From NCBI GenBank assembly GCA_018524725.1, contig JAEUWP010000400.1, positions 1 to 64,000 on the forward strand: 64,000 nucleotides of DNA, given 5' to 3'. This DNA is from Podaxis mareebaensis (taxonomy: Eukaryota; Basidiomycota; Agaricomycetes; Agaricales; Agaricaceae). Positions 33,201 to 44,393 of this stretch are shown piece by piece (position 1 is the stretch's first letter; every line of letters begins with the position of its first letter). A model generated the notes under the pieces. That model was given only the letters and a program-made list of their open reading frames with translations. It did not search any database and was not told the DNA's origin. Position numbers and translations under genes: made by a program.

Positions 33201-34409
33201 TAGCGAACTTCGTTCGGTCACCGCGATTTGTGAGTGATACGATGCGTATCATTTTTTATGCATAAGCGCTCATTGGTTTCCAGAACAAGGGTTATTGTCG
33301 AAGACTTGGGCTATGTGCGTGCCAGAGTACCTATTAAGACCCCTAACTGACATTAATCTGACAGAATGTCGATATTGGACCAGGCCCTAATCAGCATACC
33401 TGGGGATGCGTTTTGCTTTCTAAGGTAGGCCTTCGCTGTCAGGAGATAAGCCTACTCCACCTACGACTGATGATATGATGATGCCGTCAGTTCCCTATAG
33501 TCACCTCAAAACATCACCTGCTGCCCTCGCCGCACGGTGAATTAGCGCCAGCGATCGAAGCTGTTCTCGATGTGTATGGCACCGAAGTCACAGTAGTTGT
33601 CGCGCACAACGGACAAGGTATTTGCTCGTGTTAACTGCTGGCATGTTTCGTGCATGACTAACTTTGTGCCCGTAGAGGAAGATCCCTTGGACCGTGAACT
33701 CCAGAGCACAGAATTAGCGCGTATCATGGCGGCTTCGTATCCCAGGCCAGTCATCTTCCTGGGATACGTCGTCACAAAACCACACGCTAAACGACGTGAG
33801 TCTCTGGCATCGTCAAGTCCCTTTTCCGTATGGGCTTACGTCTCCACAAGCAAACCCGTACGAGATTATGGTTACAGATGGCCGCGTACACGACATTGAT
33901 CAGGATGACATGGACCGGTGGTGAGTGTTGGAGCTTGTTGCCGCTTGGAACTCGGCTCCTGGATTTGATGAACTGATGCGAGTTATCACATAAGGTGTGA
34001 ATACATCTTCTACCGAGGGCTGTACCGAACATCGTACGCACGGATATCACGCGGCATCATCACGGACACGGAAATGCAAATAGGCCAATTCGTGCTCCCG
34101 CGCCATGGAACATCGGTTTCAGACGAGTCTGTCCCTGCCAGGTATTCTCGGGCGCACAAGGAGCAGTTGCCGGTCGAACATGTACGTGTGATTTCATTAA
34201 TGTTGACTATATCCTCCGCTCAAGCGGCAAATAGTGGTTCCCGATGGAGTACTATGGTGGTCCCGGTCATGGCGGAGTGGACGGTCATTTTTATCACGTC
34301 TTCAACACCGTAAGACCCCAAAGCGCTTGCTCCGAGCGGCTTCTAATACTGATGGTGCCCACACTAATAGCCATTATACTATATGTTGCCATCAAATGCA
34401 ACTGTTTGA
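30238..34409 (+). CDS. CWH43-type GPI-anchor ceramide remodelling protein
   Basis: In yeast Cwh43 exchanges the lipid of GPI anchors for ceramide at the ER/Golgi. The window encodes the full two-part form. The N-terminal PGAP2-like membrane half includes [40 protein letters not shown] and [20 protein letters not shown]. Then a multi-helix PGAP2IP-like half follows (about 31440-32950, for example [20 protein letters not shown]). The C-terminal endonuclease/phosphatase-like domain contains [63 protein letters not shown] and [16 protein letters not shown]. The stop is TGA 34407-34409, after a last exon beginning PLYYMLPSN. More than 15 short introns split the gene. The start is ATG 30238 ([20 protein letters not shown]); the frame runs upstream without ATG. 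The EEP triad is partly degenerate, as is usual in this family. Confidence 0.9.
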
Positions 34410-34765
34410 AACCCCGGAACCTAGCTGTAATTCTTTTGACTGTACTTCTGAGAACGTATCGAACAAGGACTCTCAGGACTTTGCACTCACAAGTGGTTCA
34501 AGAAGCCGAAACAGTAAGGACCATCAGCGATCTTCGGAGTTTTACCCATATCATGCCAAGGGAATCTTCAGATGACTCAATTGCCATTTATATACTACAC
34601 GTTCTCAGGCTCGAATCGGCTATTTTTAAACTACATCAACGAGGTGACAACCCTAGAACCGATCGAGATTAGATAACAGCTATCAGAATACACTAGCAAA
34701 GTCCTTCATGAAAAATGGCGTATCAGGACAAGAAATCGAACATAGTCATAAAGTGAAAACGTCTT
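34410..34765. other. Convergent 3' region, CWH43 and membrane protein 1
   Basis: This 356-bp stretch separates two stop codons on opposite strands. I see no gene here and assign 3' untranslated sequence. Confidence 0.5.
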
Positions 34766-36004
34766 TCACAATTCGCCCACCGGAGGTTTCCTCGGACTAT
34801 CGTAATAGTCCCCGTAATGCTTTGCTCCATTACTGAGAACCAGAGGTTGGCGTATTGGGGTACCTGAGGAATCATTGCTGGAGGAGTATTGGCCCTGGGC
34901 AGAGAGAGGGAGCGTGTTTGCTGTAAGATTCTGGTGTTGGCGTTGGTTGAACAATCTGAGATTGAGGAATACACGTGTGCCCATCGTGACCGTCATCAAG
35001 GTGGAGAATGGGACGGCTGCGGGCTTGATAAGATCAAACTTGGGGTCACGTTGTGCTTGGATAGAAGTAACGGTGATGTTGGTGGCGGTCATGAGGAAGA
35101 AATACATAAGATTGTCGTTGTATACCTGTCTTCCGACCTTGGATTTTGCTGCATTGAAGTTGCCGTGAAATTTGGCCAAAGTTAAAACGAGGACGCAGGT
35201 GTCGAAAGCGACGGATGAAGCGTAGCTCATGGGCGCCCATGGGGCAACTGGGTGAAGTTGACAATTGGATAGGAAAGGCGTGTGTGGGCCCGTGTTCCCT
35301 CTGAACTGTGTCGAGACTGTGATCTAATACGCAAAAGATGAGCTTCGATCAACAAGGTAAAAATAACGGGTCATACCCAGCAACCCATCATCACGATGTA
35401 AAAAAGGCCAGCGATGACGCTCACAATCAATGAACCATTCCATAGCGCTCTCACACGATACCAGAAAATAGCACCAGAGGATGCGACAGTCAGAACGGCC
35501 CCAGCTGCACTAGCGGAAATTGCAACTTGGCAGTAGTCTGTTTGCGCAGCAGTGAAGAAGAGAGAAGGTAGCGAGGCGATGATTCCAGAGTACCGGAGGA
35601 CAATGAACCTTGTGGTTTCAGATGTATATCAGCTACAGGTGCTCCTTTTCGCGATATCTGCAGGAAATTACTGACCACCACGTCGCAGGAGCTTTCCAGA
35701 TGTTTTTATCCTTGGACTTGTACAGGGCGATCTCGCTTGGTAGCTGGATGAAGCTGATGGCGCAGATGATCAGGTTACTACTTCTCGGAACCGGTATATT
35801 CCTTACTAGTCCCACACAATGACACCGAAAGCGACCGATGCAGTGATAGCAATTCTGACTGTAATTCAATGTTAATCCTTCTGGCCCACTATGTGAAGTT
35901 CGGTACTCACTCAAGTGCGCTTGAAGGTTTTGGAACTGGTCCAACGTCATGCCGGGAGGCAAAGGAATCTCGGCCATATTGGGAGGAGGAGCGCCGGAGG
36001 ACAT
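34766..36004 (-). CDS. Seven-helix membrane protein, copy 1 (basidiomycete family)
   Basis: It starts at ATG 36004 (MSSGAPPPNMAEIPLPPGMT) and, via short introns, gives about seven hydrophobic segments. Readable pieces include LPSEIALYKSKDKNIWKAPA, LRYSGIIASLPSLFFTAAQT, LTVASSGAIFWYRVRALWNG, PMSYASSVAFDTCVLVLTLA and FSTLMTVTMGTRVFLNLRLF. The tail is polar and Pro/Ser-rich, ending PPVGEL (TGA 34768-34766). The layout, with an LPSE loop before a W-rich segment, resembles the large DUF6533-type families of mushroom-forming fungi, whose function is unknown. It is a clear paralogue of 42203-43467, with the same ends and exon order. It is divergent from the hemerythrin-like gene at 37895. A receptor or transporter role is only guesswork. 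Confidence 0.75.
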
Positions 36005-37894
36005 GGCTGGGTAGGAGGGTGTGGTCTGGCAAAGTGCAAGTGGGGGAGGAGGGGTGGATATAAAGGGGAAAGAAGAGAGGGACGAGGGAAAAGGCAGACG
36101 GGCCAACGGAAGGGGTGTACCAGCTAAAAATACTCTGACCAGCTCACCACCGGCCCTGACATAACACGAGCGCAAGGGCACACTGCCTTCTACGGTACCT
36201 CCGTCAAGACGAGGCAGTCTGCAGCTGCATGGCGTTAATCACCCGTGTGCCTAATGGAGATCATATGGAGATCATCTTCGCTATGGTTAGACAGGGTGGC
36301 ACATGCTGATTGATGGGTAACACAGCCGAAACCAGTTGCACTGATAGCCATGGTTCCCTCCAATTGAGACGGTGATAAAGATGGAGGTCATCACCGTGTT
36401 ACATCAGATCCGCCATGACATATCCCTAGCGTTTATGGGAAATGACCGCCACACATAACTTCCACAACCATGGAAGGTTACATGCGAGCTTCTTGAACTG
36501 ATCAGTGGACGACCTTCTCATCTGCTTCTACGTGCCTTGATGAAGTCGGATTTTATGTGGCCAACCCATCTTAAGGAAATCCTGTGACTCAAAGAAGTCT
36601 TGGTATCAGTATTCCAAGCCACAAGTATTCTTAGACGCAGAGCACGAATAGGTGTATGATCTCGAGGAGCCCGTGTCCACGACGGACTGCAGTGCCGTCG
36701 GGCACTGTGATCAAGGAACGAGTGTTTTGATCAAGATATTGATATTTCCACCTCGAGCCTGAGATCTGAGAGCCAGGTTCCGTGCTACTCCAGGAGAAGT
36801 CAAGGACAGTGTCCGTGCCAGACCACTGTGGTTGAAAATATTCAGCAGCGGCCGTAAGGTTGTTATGATATGCCATCGGTCAACCGTGATGTAGCTGTTC
36901 TTCTTTGCTGCAAACCGGTGCAAAAAATCAAGAGCTTGAACATAATCAGTCAAGTTCACATAGCAATGTTATAGCAACAGGGTGTAGAGAAGTACGCAGG
37001 AATTGATAATAGAAGTTTGTGATGCTAGAAATGACTTGTCGGGCAGTTTCCTGCTACAAAGAAATGTGACACCGGAAAGGGCACTGACCAGAGGTGGGAA
37101 GTCCCCATACTTGGGGACTTGGAGAATTGACGGCCGCGGAACCTAGAGAGCCAGAATTAGACGTTATTATGGAGTCAAAGGAGTGTGCACCAAGTTGTCC
37201 TAACGACACGCCGGAGAAAGGAACGAGATGCGAGGTCTTAATCTAAGTGGGTTTGAAACAAGGAGTTCGTCCACAAGGGTCCATCATCAGCCAGACCAGG
37301 GGAGAAGAGTTTTCACATCGAATGGTAGCATTGAGCAATCAACTCTAAAGGCATAGCAGAAGAGGAAGTTTGGGATCAGAACGTGAGAACGCAAAGGCTT
37401 GGGACGTGAGTGTAACTAAAGTCTGTGACGTGTCCGCATCGTGGCAGCCATGTTGTTCGGACTCTGTTCTGACCGGTCTGATCGACCCCCTGTCATAGCT
37501 GGTTGAGGTATAAGGTCAATGCGAAAATCTTCCTCACATGTCCATTCTGACAGCCCAATGCCCTTCCCATCTTATAGATAGTCCATCAAACCAGATCTCC
37601 ATCCCAAACTAACTGGGCGGTTGAAATCTGATGGACCGCGGCAGGCTGAGCAATTGTCCGCTTTTGCTCGATGGTTCTTTATCTTCTATCAGACTTTGAA
37701 GAGCCTGGAACCGAAGCTGATAGAAGACCACATCGTGGCAATGATCGATGACCATTTAGACTTGGAACACCGCTAGTGTGTGTTTTTGAATCAAACTCCA
37801 CTGCATCTACGCGTGGCCATATATATGATCCAATCCTCGCCGTAATTCAACTTGCGTTGAATACCCAACCTTCCAATTCAACGACCATCATATC
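36005..37894. other. 1.9-kb intergenic stretch, no supported gene
   Basis: This lies between the divergent membrane protein 1 and hemerythrin-like 1 genes. Two overlapping minus frames at 36631-36959 have fair composition but no motif or splice partners. The final 400 bp should contain the hemerythrin-like promoter. A TATA-like run (CATATATATGATCC) occurs near 37819, about 75 bp before the start codon. Confidence 0.4.
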
Positions 37895-38824
37895 ATGCCT
37901 TTCCCGACTGACCCTTTTGAGCAACTCCATTACAATATGGTTCGAGGTGTGCAGTAGTGTCCTCTCCTCTCTTGTTAGACGCTCACAAGAAACAATAGCC
38001 CACCACACGTTCAAACTAGGTTACAACATCATTTTGCGGAACCTTGAAGAGTCGAAAGATGCGCTTGAAAAGGATCTGCCCAACTTTCTCGGATACTGTC
38101 AAGCGTGGGCTGTCTCTGTAATTGCGCACCATGACAGTGAGGTAGGATCTCTGCCAACAACTGGAAGATCCGTCTTACGTTGACTTCTCACAGGAAGAGA
38201 TTGTCTTCCCGTTTTTGAACCAGAAGATGGACTTTGCTCCCGAGAAGGAGGCCCACGAGGTCATTCACAAGGGTATCTCAGATCTTGAAGCCCTCCTCTT
38301 GGAGGCCAAAGCCGACCACTCCAAATTCAACCCGGGTCAAATCAAAGAGCATCTTGTTCAACTGAAAGATCCGTTGGTGAGCAGCGCCCATCCTATGGGA
38401 TAACAATACCAACATTGATCCCCGAAACCAGTTCCAGCATCTGGATAGTGAAGTCGAACATATCGTATCCTCGGAGCTGAAGAAGGCTGGCTTCAATGAT
38501 GTCGAACTCAAAGACCTCAACGCGAGACTCGACAAGTACGCTCAGTCTCACGGTGACCCGTTCATTCTTGTTCCGTACATGAGGAGGTCCGTCCAGTTCT
38601 AGTAGCCCAAAATTCATGCTGACTATATGGTCAACCTAGTCACACACCCCCTGAGTTCAAAGATGCTTGGCCGCCTATGCCGTGGGTTCTTCGCAAGATC
38701 GTCATTCCCTATGTTCTAGCAAGGAAACATTCTGGGTAAGGCGCATCAAATGGTGATACCGCCCTCAGATGACTAACTGGTTCCCGGCAGATACTGGAAA
38801 TATGCTCCTTATTCAGTCTCCTAA
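37895..38824 (+). CDS. Hemerythrin-like (HHE) domain protein, copy 1
   Basis: This is a four-helix bundle of the PF01814 type, which binds a non-haem di-iron site and senses or handles oxygen or iron. It starts at ATG 37895 (MPFPTDPFEQLHYNMVR); the first exon of 52 nt joins AHHTFKLGYNIILRNLEE. Ligand-like residues occur in order: AHH in helix A, IAHHDSEEEIVFPFL in helix B, EAHEVIHKGISDLE in helix C, and further acidic/His residues downstream (FQHLDSEVEHIVSSELKK). The C-terminus contains WPPMPWVLRKIVIPYVLAR and ends WKYAPYSVS (TAA 38822-38824). It is about 225-235 residues in roughly six exons. The methyltransferase copy 1 follows on the same strand after 260 bp. The copy at 46254-47190 shares the start, exon order and end. 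Confidence 0.85.
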
Positions 38825-39084
38825 GCGTGGAAAGGAATGCACAGGGTTTTGGCTCATTTCGCGGAGCTTGATATTTTGCGATCATGTTCATTATCATAGT
38901 ATGATCACAATTGGATCCATTTATCTTCTCCAGAGCGCATCATTTCAAGATCGGGGATCAAGTTGTTACGGAATAAGAAGCCGTTTTACTATATCCCCTG
39001 ATACACTTTCCAGACTTCCTCTCACTGGTTATAACCAGTACGGCAGGGTCAAGATGAATTCGAAACAGTCGCCTTCACTCCTCG

Positions 39085-40661
39085 ATGGACCAAACACCTG
39101 TCCTCATCGCCGAAAAGTTGCTTGAGCTTGTCAAGCGAACATACACCCCAAACGATCCGCAACCTTCTTCCTTTGAAGCCTATGAAGCCAAGTATCAAAT
39201 CGAGGACCTCTGCGGCCAACTCCTACGATCCTCACTTGGCCCTCTAGGATATACAGCATTATTGGCCGGTGAGTTTTCCTCGCCGCCACTCCCTGGCTTC
39301 CGATTGACCGCCATGCAAGAATCATGCCAAGAGAGCTCTGCACTTGGCTTTGTTGCTCAGCTTGGTGTTGCTGACCTTTTGGGAAACGAGACAATGACTG
39401 TTCCAGAGATGTCCGAGGCTCTCGGTGTGAAAACAAAATATTTGAGTGAGTACAATACCCCACACGCTTTGTGATTATCATGGTTTAACTTGTGCATAAA
39501 ATTCAGTGGTCGCTATGAGCTGCGTAGCGAAGCATGGGTACTTCGAAGAGATTGGTGCTACGACAAGTGCACCGGCTTATCGTAACAACGAATTGTCCAG
39601 CGTACTGATGGAAAGCCATCCCACCAGCCTCAAGGATGCTGTTGGCTTTATGTGAGCAAATTTTTACGGCCGACTCCCAGATTACGAAGGGGACTGACGC
39701 AATCGTTGTTCTCGCGGCACTCGGCCAACAGGTGTGATGATGGCTTCAAGGCTTCTTCGTATTTGTTACCAGCTTCTAGGCTCACTTCCCCAAAAAGCTC
39801 TCAAGGAAACGAAGTCCCCGCGATAAACTTGGCGTTTGGGTTCAAAGAATCCGTATTCGAGTGGTATTCACGAGAAGCCTGGCGAGGTAAGAGGATGGGA
39901 AAAGCCATGGAACAGTTGCACCGCGTGGCGAACGAAAACACCGCCTTTGGTATGCACCATCCCCTGCACTTAGCTTGCTCCCCTCTCAAGGCTTCATGGG
40001 ACAGATTACGACTGGTCTGCCTTAGAATTGCCTATAGTTGATGTCGGTGGAGGCATCGGCTCCTTGGAAATGATTCTCCTGAGGAACCGTCCCCAAGACC
40101 AATTTCAGTTCATTATTTTCGACGTAGAGGGGACCATAGAGAATGCCAAGAAGGTAACTCTCCCTCTTCATCGCTGTCATCCGGCCCGATCCTGATTATC
40201 TCTTCCAGATGTGGACAGAATTACCCGTACCAGAAAACTTCTCGGTTGCATTCCAAGCTGGAGATTTTATGGCTTCGACATTCGAAAGGACGCGTCTCCC
40301 AGCTGGAAAGGCGACCTACGTCATCAGGCATGTCCTCCACAACTGGTCTGATGAAGAAGTTCTGCATATCTTAAAACACGTTCGGACCGCCATGTCCCTC
40401 TACGTTGCGAACAACCCAGCGACACGGCCAAAGTTGATCTTGTGCGAAACATTGCTCCTCCCTAGCAGCAATCGGTTTATTCGAGCAGCAAGCATGCAAA
40501 TTATGTCGATGAGCAACGGTTGGACTCGTACCGAGTTTGACATGATTCGGCTGTTGGAGGCAGCGGGTTTCTTGTTCGTGAAGACTCACAGAATGCGTGC
40601 TGACAACTCTATAGTCGAAGCCACACTCTCCGAAACTAGCTTAGCATCGTTAAATATGTAG
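39085..40661 (+). CDS. SAM-dependent O-methyltransferase, copy 1 (COMT/PF00891 type)
   Basis: This enzyme would transfer a methyl group from SAM to a hydroxyl of a small aromatic or polyketide molecule. It starts at ATG 39085 (MDQTPVLIAEKLLELVKRTY). A winged-helix dimerisation region follows (ALGFVAQLGVADLLGNETMT...MSEALGVKTKYL). The SAM motif I reads LPIVDVGGGIGSLEM and the acidic loop FIIFDVEGTIENAKK. The catalytic-base segment is YVIRHVLHNWSDEEVLHILK, with the His before the W-S-D-E-E signature of caffeate-type enzymes. The C-terminus includes TRTEFDMIRLLEAAGFLFVK. The stop is TAG 40659-40661. Six or seven exons give about 430 residues. It pairs with the upstream hemerythrin-like gene and has a close paralogue at 44394-45974. 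The substrate may be a product of the large enzyme at 47709. Confidence 0.9.
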
Positions 40662-42202
40662 CTCCTGAAAACTAACTTGCTTGTATTTGACGCGTCTATA
40701 GATCCTAATGCTAAAATGTCATATATAGCCACTATGTATGTGATACGATACAAAACTCAAAAACGAGTTGAGTCAAAGTAGTTATTATTATCGATATTTG
40801 TTGCAAAGACTCAAGGGGAAAATGTTTCCTTTTTTGGTTATTTCCAGTTTTTCGCAATGAATCAGATAGATGAGGTGGGCTTCGGGACGAAACGAATCCC
40901 GGCCGCAGGGTTGAAATATACAATGCCAGTTTCAAGGGTCGTCAAGATGTTATTACGAGGTTTGAAATGAGAATACATCATCTGTTTGGCTCTAAAGCCG
41001 ATCGCTGCAAACATAAGTACAGAAATACCTGACACGGAAGCTATCTGACTTGCCCAGATATCTTTCGTTAGTTTCATATTCCAACTCCAATTCTCTGTGC
41101 TGCCGTACAGGCTTGGAACAACAGCTAAAAACATTTGTCGGAAGCGCGACGATTGAGCCGGATTGAGGCTCGTGAGAAGGATTTGGACCAGCAAAGACCT
41201 TGCATCTAGGCCACCCGCTATTCACGCTGTTCGGCTGACCGCCCCTAACATGCTCTTCCCCGGATCCGAATAAGCATAAGAGGGGATACTGTGGATACTC
41301 TGCGAAGCAAAACATTTTATTGGAACCTGGCGCGTGCCACAGAATTTTCCTCCCGCGTTTCTCCATAACGTATGGCAGCCATCCTATTTCAGCCCACCGC
41401 CTAAACCTCGGAGGGGCACACTTCGTAGATTCGGGTTATTTGAATTTCAATCCTGTTGATTGACCAGCATAAGACTGAAATATACTGAGGTGTGCTTTAA
41501 ACTGATCAATAAATTTGTCTATAGTCCTGAGCTTCTATTGAAACCTGTGATGGGTCTATATATAGTTTTTGAAACAGATACACGCATTGATTTTCTGAAG
41601 AAAGCTCAGTAGCGACGGTAAGCACGGCGAATCAGCGCTGATAGAACCGAACTGATGCGCCGTTCCGTTTTAGACAATTCCCACATCTATCAACTGTGTC
41701 AGCTGCGTTGGCCATTGTCGTACGCCTCTACTCCGGTAAGCTTCCTGCCGAGCATGCACGCATCCACTTGAGTGAGAGCCATATGATCGATGGCGTGGGT
41801 GAACTGTTTTGACGTTGATGGTCCTCTCTCAATTCTCACTGAACTTCATTGTCCCGTGTTGTCCCTTGGCGTGTGTTCGAGGTGTAGATGCGTTTGCGGG
41901 GCTTCCTGCGACTACCCTTACATGCAGGGTGTTTCTGCGACCCTTGTGATTTGTAACGTTACCCTTTAATCACGCATCATAGAGCCGCCAAACCTGATAT
42001 AAGTAGCTATTTTTAACACAACACCGTAGGTATGCAACATAACGCTTTCAAGGTCATTGAGATAATTGGGTGATATACTAAAAGGTCAGATAGTCTGGAC
42101 TGAACGAAACTATGATCAAAGAGTTCCACCAAATTTACAACATAATAAATAAAGTATATGGTAAAATTACAAGACGTACAACACCAGGTCAAGGCATGAC
42201 AT
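40662..42202. other. 1.5-kb stretch between the two duplicated units, no supported gene
   Basis: Two minus frames (40862-41194 and 40992-41366) overlap in different registers. The first ends in IRFVPKPTSSI and reads like protein, but it has no recognisable motif. From about 41400 to 42200 I see only AT-rich sequence that should be 3' to the membrane protein 2 gene. A short unknown gene near 40860-41370 cannot be excluded. Confidence 0.4.
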
Positions 42203-43467
42203 CTATAAAGGCGCAACGGGGGCCTTCTGTCCGTGGTAAGGCTCATGGCCGTATGGCACGTATTGCTTCATTGCACCATTAACAACCATCGGTGCGCGCC
42301 CTCCCGAGTTGAAGCTATCGCTGTGATTGGAAGACTGGCCGTGCCCAGGTAGAGGAAGGGAATTGCTAGTCAGGTTCTGCTGCCTTCGTTGATTGAACAA
42401 TCTGAGGTTAAGGAAAACACGAGTGCCCATCGTCACAGTCATCAAGGTGGAAAAGGGAACTGCAGCGGGCTTAATTAGATCGAAACTAGGATCTCGCACA
42501 CCCTGTATCGAAAGGACTGTAACGTTGGCGACAGTCATGAGGACAAAATAGAGGAGATTGTCCTTGTAAACCTGTCTCCCAACGTTGGACTTGGCTGCGC
42601 TGATGTTCCCGTGGAACTTGGCCAACGTGAGAACCAATACACATGTGTCAAAGGCTACGGATGAAGCATAGCTGAGTGGTGCCCATAGAGCAACGGGGTG
42701 GAGCTGGCAATTGGACAAGAAAGGGGTGGGCGGACCCGTGTCTGCCCGGAACTGCGAGGCGGCTGCAATCTGGGACAATTGGTCAGTGGATATGAGCAGC
42801 AGTTAAGCCACGACCGGCTCACCCAGCACCCTATCATTATGAGATAGAAGACACCGGCAATACTGCTGATGACGATTGAGCCATTCCAGAGGGCTCTAAC
42901 GCGGTACCAAAAAATAGCACCAGAAGACGCTACCGTCAATACAGCGCCTACTTGGCTAACGGATACTGCGACCTGGCAGAAGCTCGTCTGCGCAGCAGTA
43001 AAGAATATAGATGGAAGTGTTGCTAAAATCCCAGAATAGCGAAGGACAACGAACCTGGTGATTGAAGCAGTCGGGTAAGTGCGACAAAGTTGGGTCAATG
43101 AAGATTTCATGACGTACCACCACGTCGCAGGTGTCTTCCACAGGCTCCTTTCATGGACCGTATAAAGGGCGATCTCGCTCGGTAATTGAACAAAGCTAGA
43201 ATAGCAGGCCATCTGATCAACTTAATCCTCTCGATCAATGAAGAACCTGATCCTTACTAGTCCCAGATGACGACGCCGAAGGCGACAGAGACCGTTATAG
43301 CAATGCTGACTATATCAATCAAGCTCTATTGATATTTATATGTCAGAGGAAGCAGAGCGCTCACTGAGGTGAGCCTGAACAGTCTGGAACTGGCTCAGGG
43401 TCATTCCTGGAGGTAAAGGGATCTCGGCTACGTTGGGAGCGGGGGGAACACCGACGGGCGAAGACAT
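42203..43467 (-). CDS. Seven-helix membrane protein, copy 2
   Basis: This is a paralogue of 34766-36004 on the same strand. It starts at ATG 43467 (MSSPVGVPPAPNVAEIPLPP), and GMTLSQFQTVQAHLSE matches the first copy (GMTLDQFQNLQAHLSE). Shared helices include SFVQLPSEIALYTVHERSLW, VLRYSGILATLPSIFFTAAQ, LTVASSGAIFWYRVRALWNG, LSYASSVAFDTCVLVLTLAK and FSTLMTVTMGTRVFLNLRLF. The loop carrying QLHPV is also shared. The C-terminal tails diverge in sequence; this one ends HGQKAPVAPL (TAG 42205-42203). Around seven exons with short introns match copy 1. Strong conservation of membrane segments and divergence of the tail suggest both copies are functional. Function is unknown. Confidence 0.75.
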
Positions 43468-44393
43468 TGCGGGGAGAGCAGAAACACCTGGACCCGCAGG
43501 CTCTCGAAAGATATAGTTTAAGCAAAGAAGGAGGAAAGAAGAAGTACCCAAGCGGAAGGTGGACTGTCTGATCAGTGATGCATAAGTATCACCCCGACAC
43601 AAGTCACTGCCTCGTCTCATCTCCAACCACGATAGTAGCTGCATGGGGTCTGAAATCATCACCTATTCAGGAATAAATGGGGTTTCCTCCGTAGATCTCA
43701 AGATCACGTCTGCTAACGCCACCGTCAGGCTGACAACTCTACCGCTGTCATAACCTGCCATAACACATTCACGGTGAAGGACTTTTGTTATTAGTCCAGA
43801 ACAAACATTACATCTCACGAATGGCCAGTACCTGTCGCTTACCTCGTCGTCGGGGTCAGGCACAACGCTGGAATTCTCAGGTTCCGGAGTCATAGACTTC
43901 TCTTAGATTTGCGTAGCAGTTACTTGCCTACGTCGAAGGCTTGAAGCCCATGTGTCCAGGTCCACGCATCATTTTCGCCTTGGGTGATCAGGGTCCCTTG
44001 TGACATGTGGCAGATAGCAGTCAATCAACTGTCACATACACTATCTTCTTATCACACCGCCTGACAACTCGAAATCAAACTATTTGTGGAGAATCCTCGC
44101 CGCAATGACTTCAAAAGCTGGGAAGATGACATGCTGAGGAGTACATACTGTGAAGCTGATGGAGTATCACGTCGACTGGTTGCCAGTGGTCCGGTGATCA
44201 GAGTGATGGGAGCTAGTTTGCACGAGAATTTTCCATTGGAGTGAAAGAACATTTTGAGGCATTAAAACCTGTGTAGGCTAAGGCTAGCCAAGAGACCGCT
44301 CATAGCTCCTAACAAGGAATTCGAGTTCTATACAGGGTCCGAAAACGCATACAGTATTCTAGGGTCAGTATAAACATCTAGTCTATCGCGGCA
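43468..44393. other. Intergenic stretch between membrane protein 2 and methyltransferase 2
   Basis: This 926-bp stretch has no recognised gene. A minus frame at 43893-43663 starts with an ATG (MTPEPENSSVVPDPDDE). It has a good donor (GAG|GTAAGCG), a CTAAT branch site and an ATGGCAG acceptor, which would give a very small spliced product. I do not regard it as a gene without transcript data. Confidence 0.35.

Noticed and set aside
34766..36004. Idea that membrane protein copies 1 and 2 are recent identical duplicates from assembly error
   Set aside because: Their introns, intergenic flanks and C-terminal tails differ clearly, so they are real diverged paralogues rather than a duplicated contig artefact.
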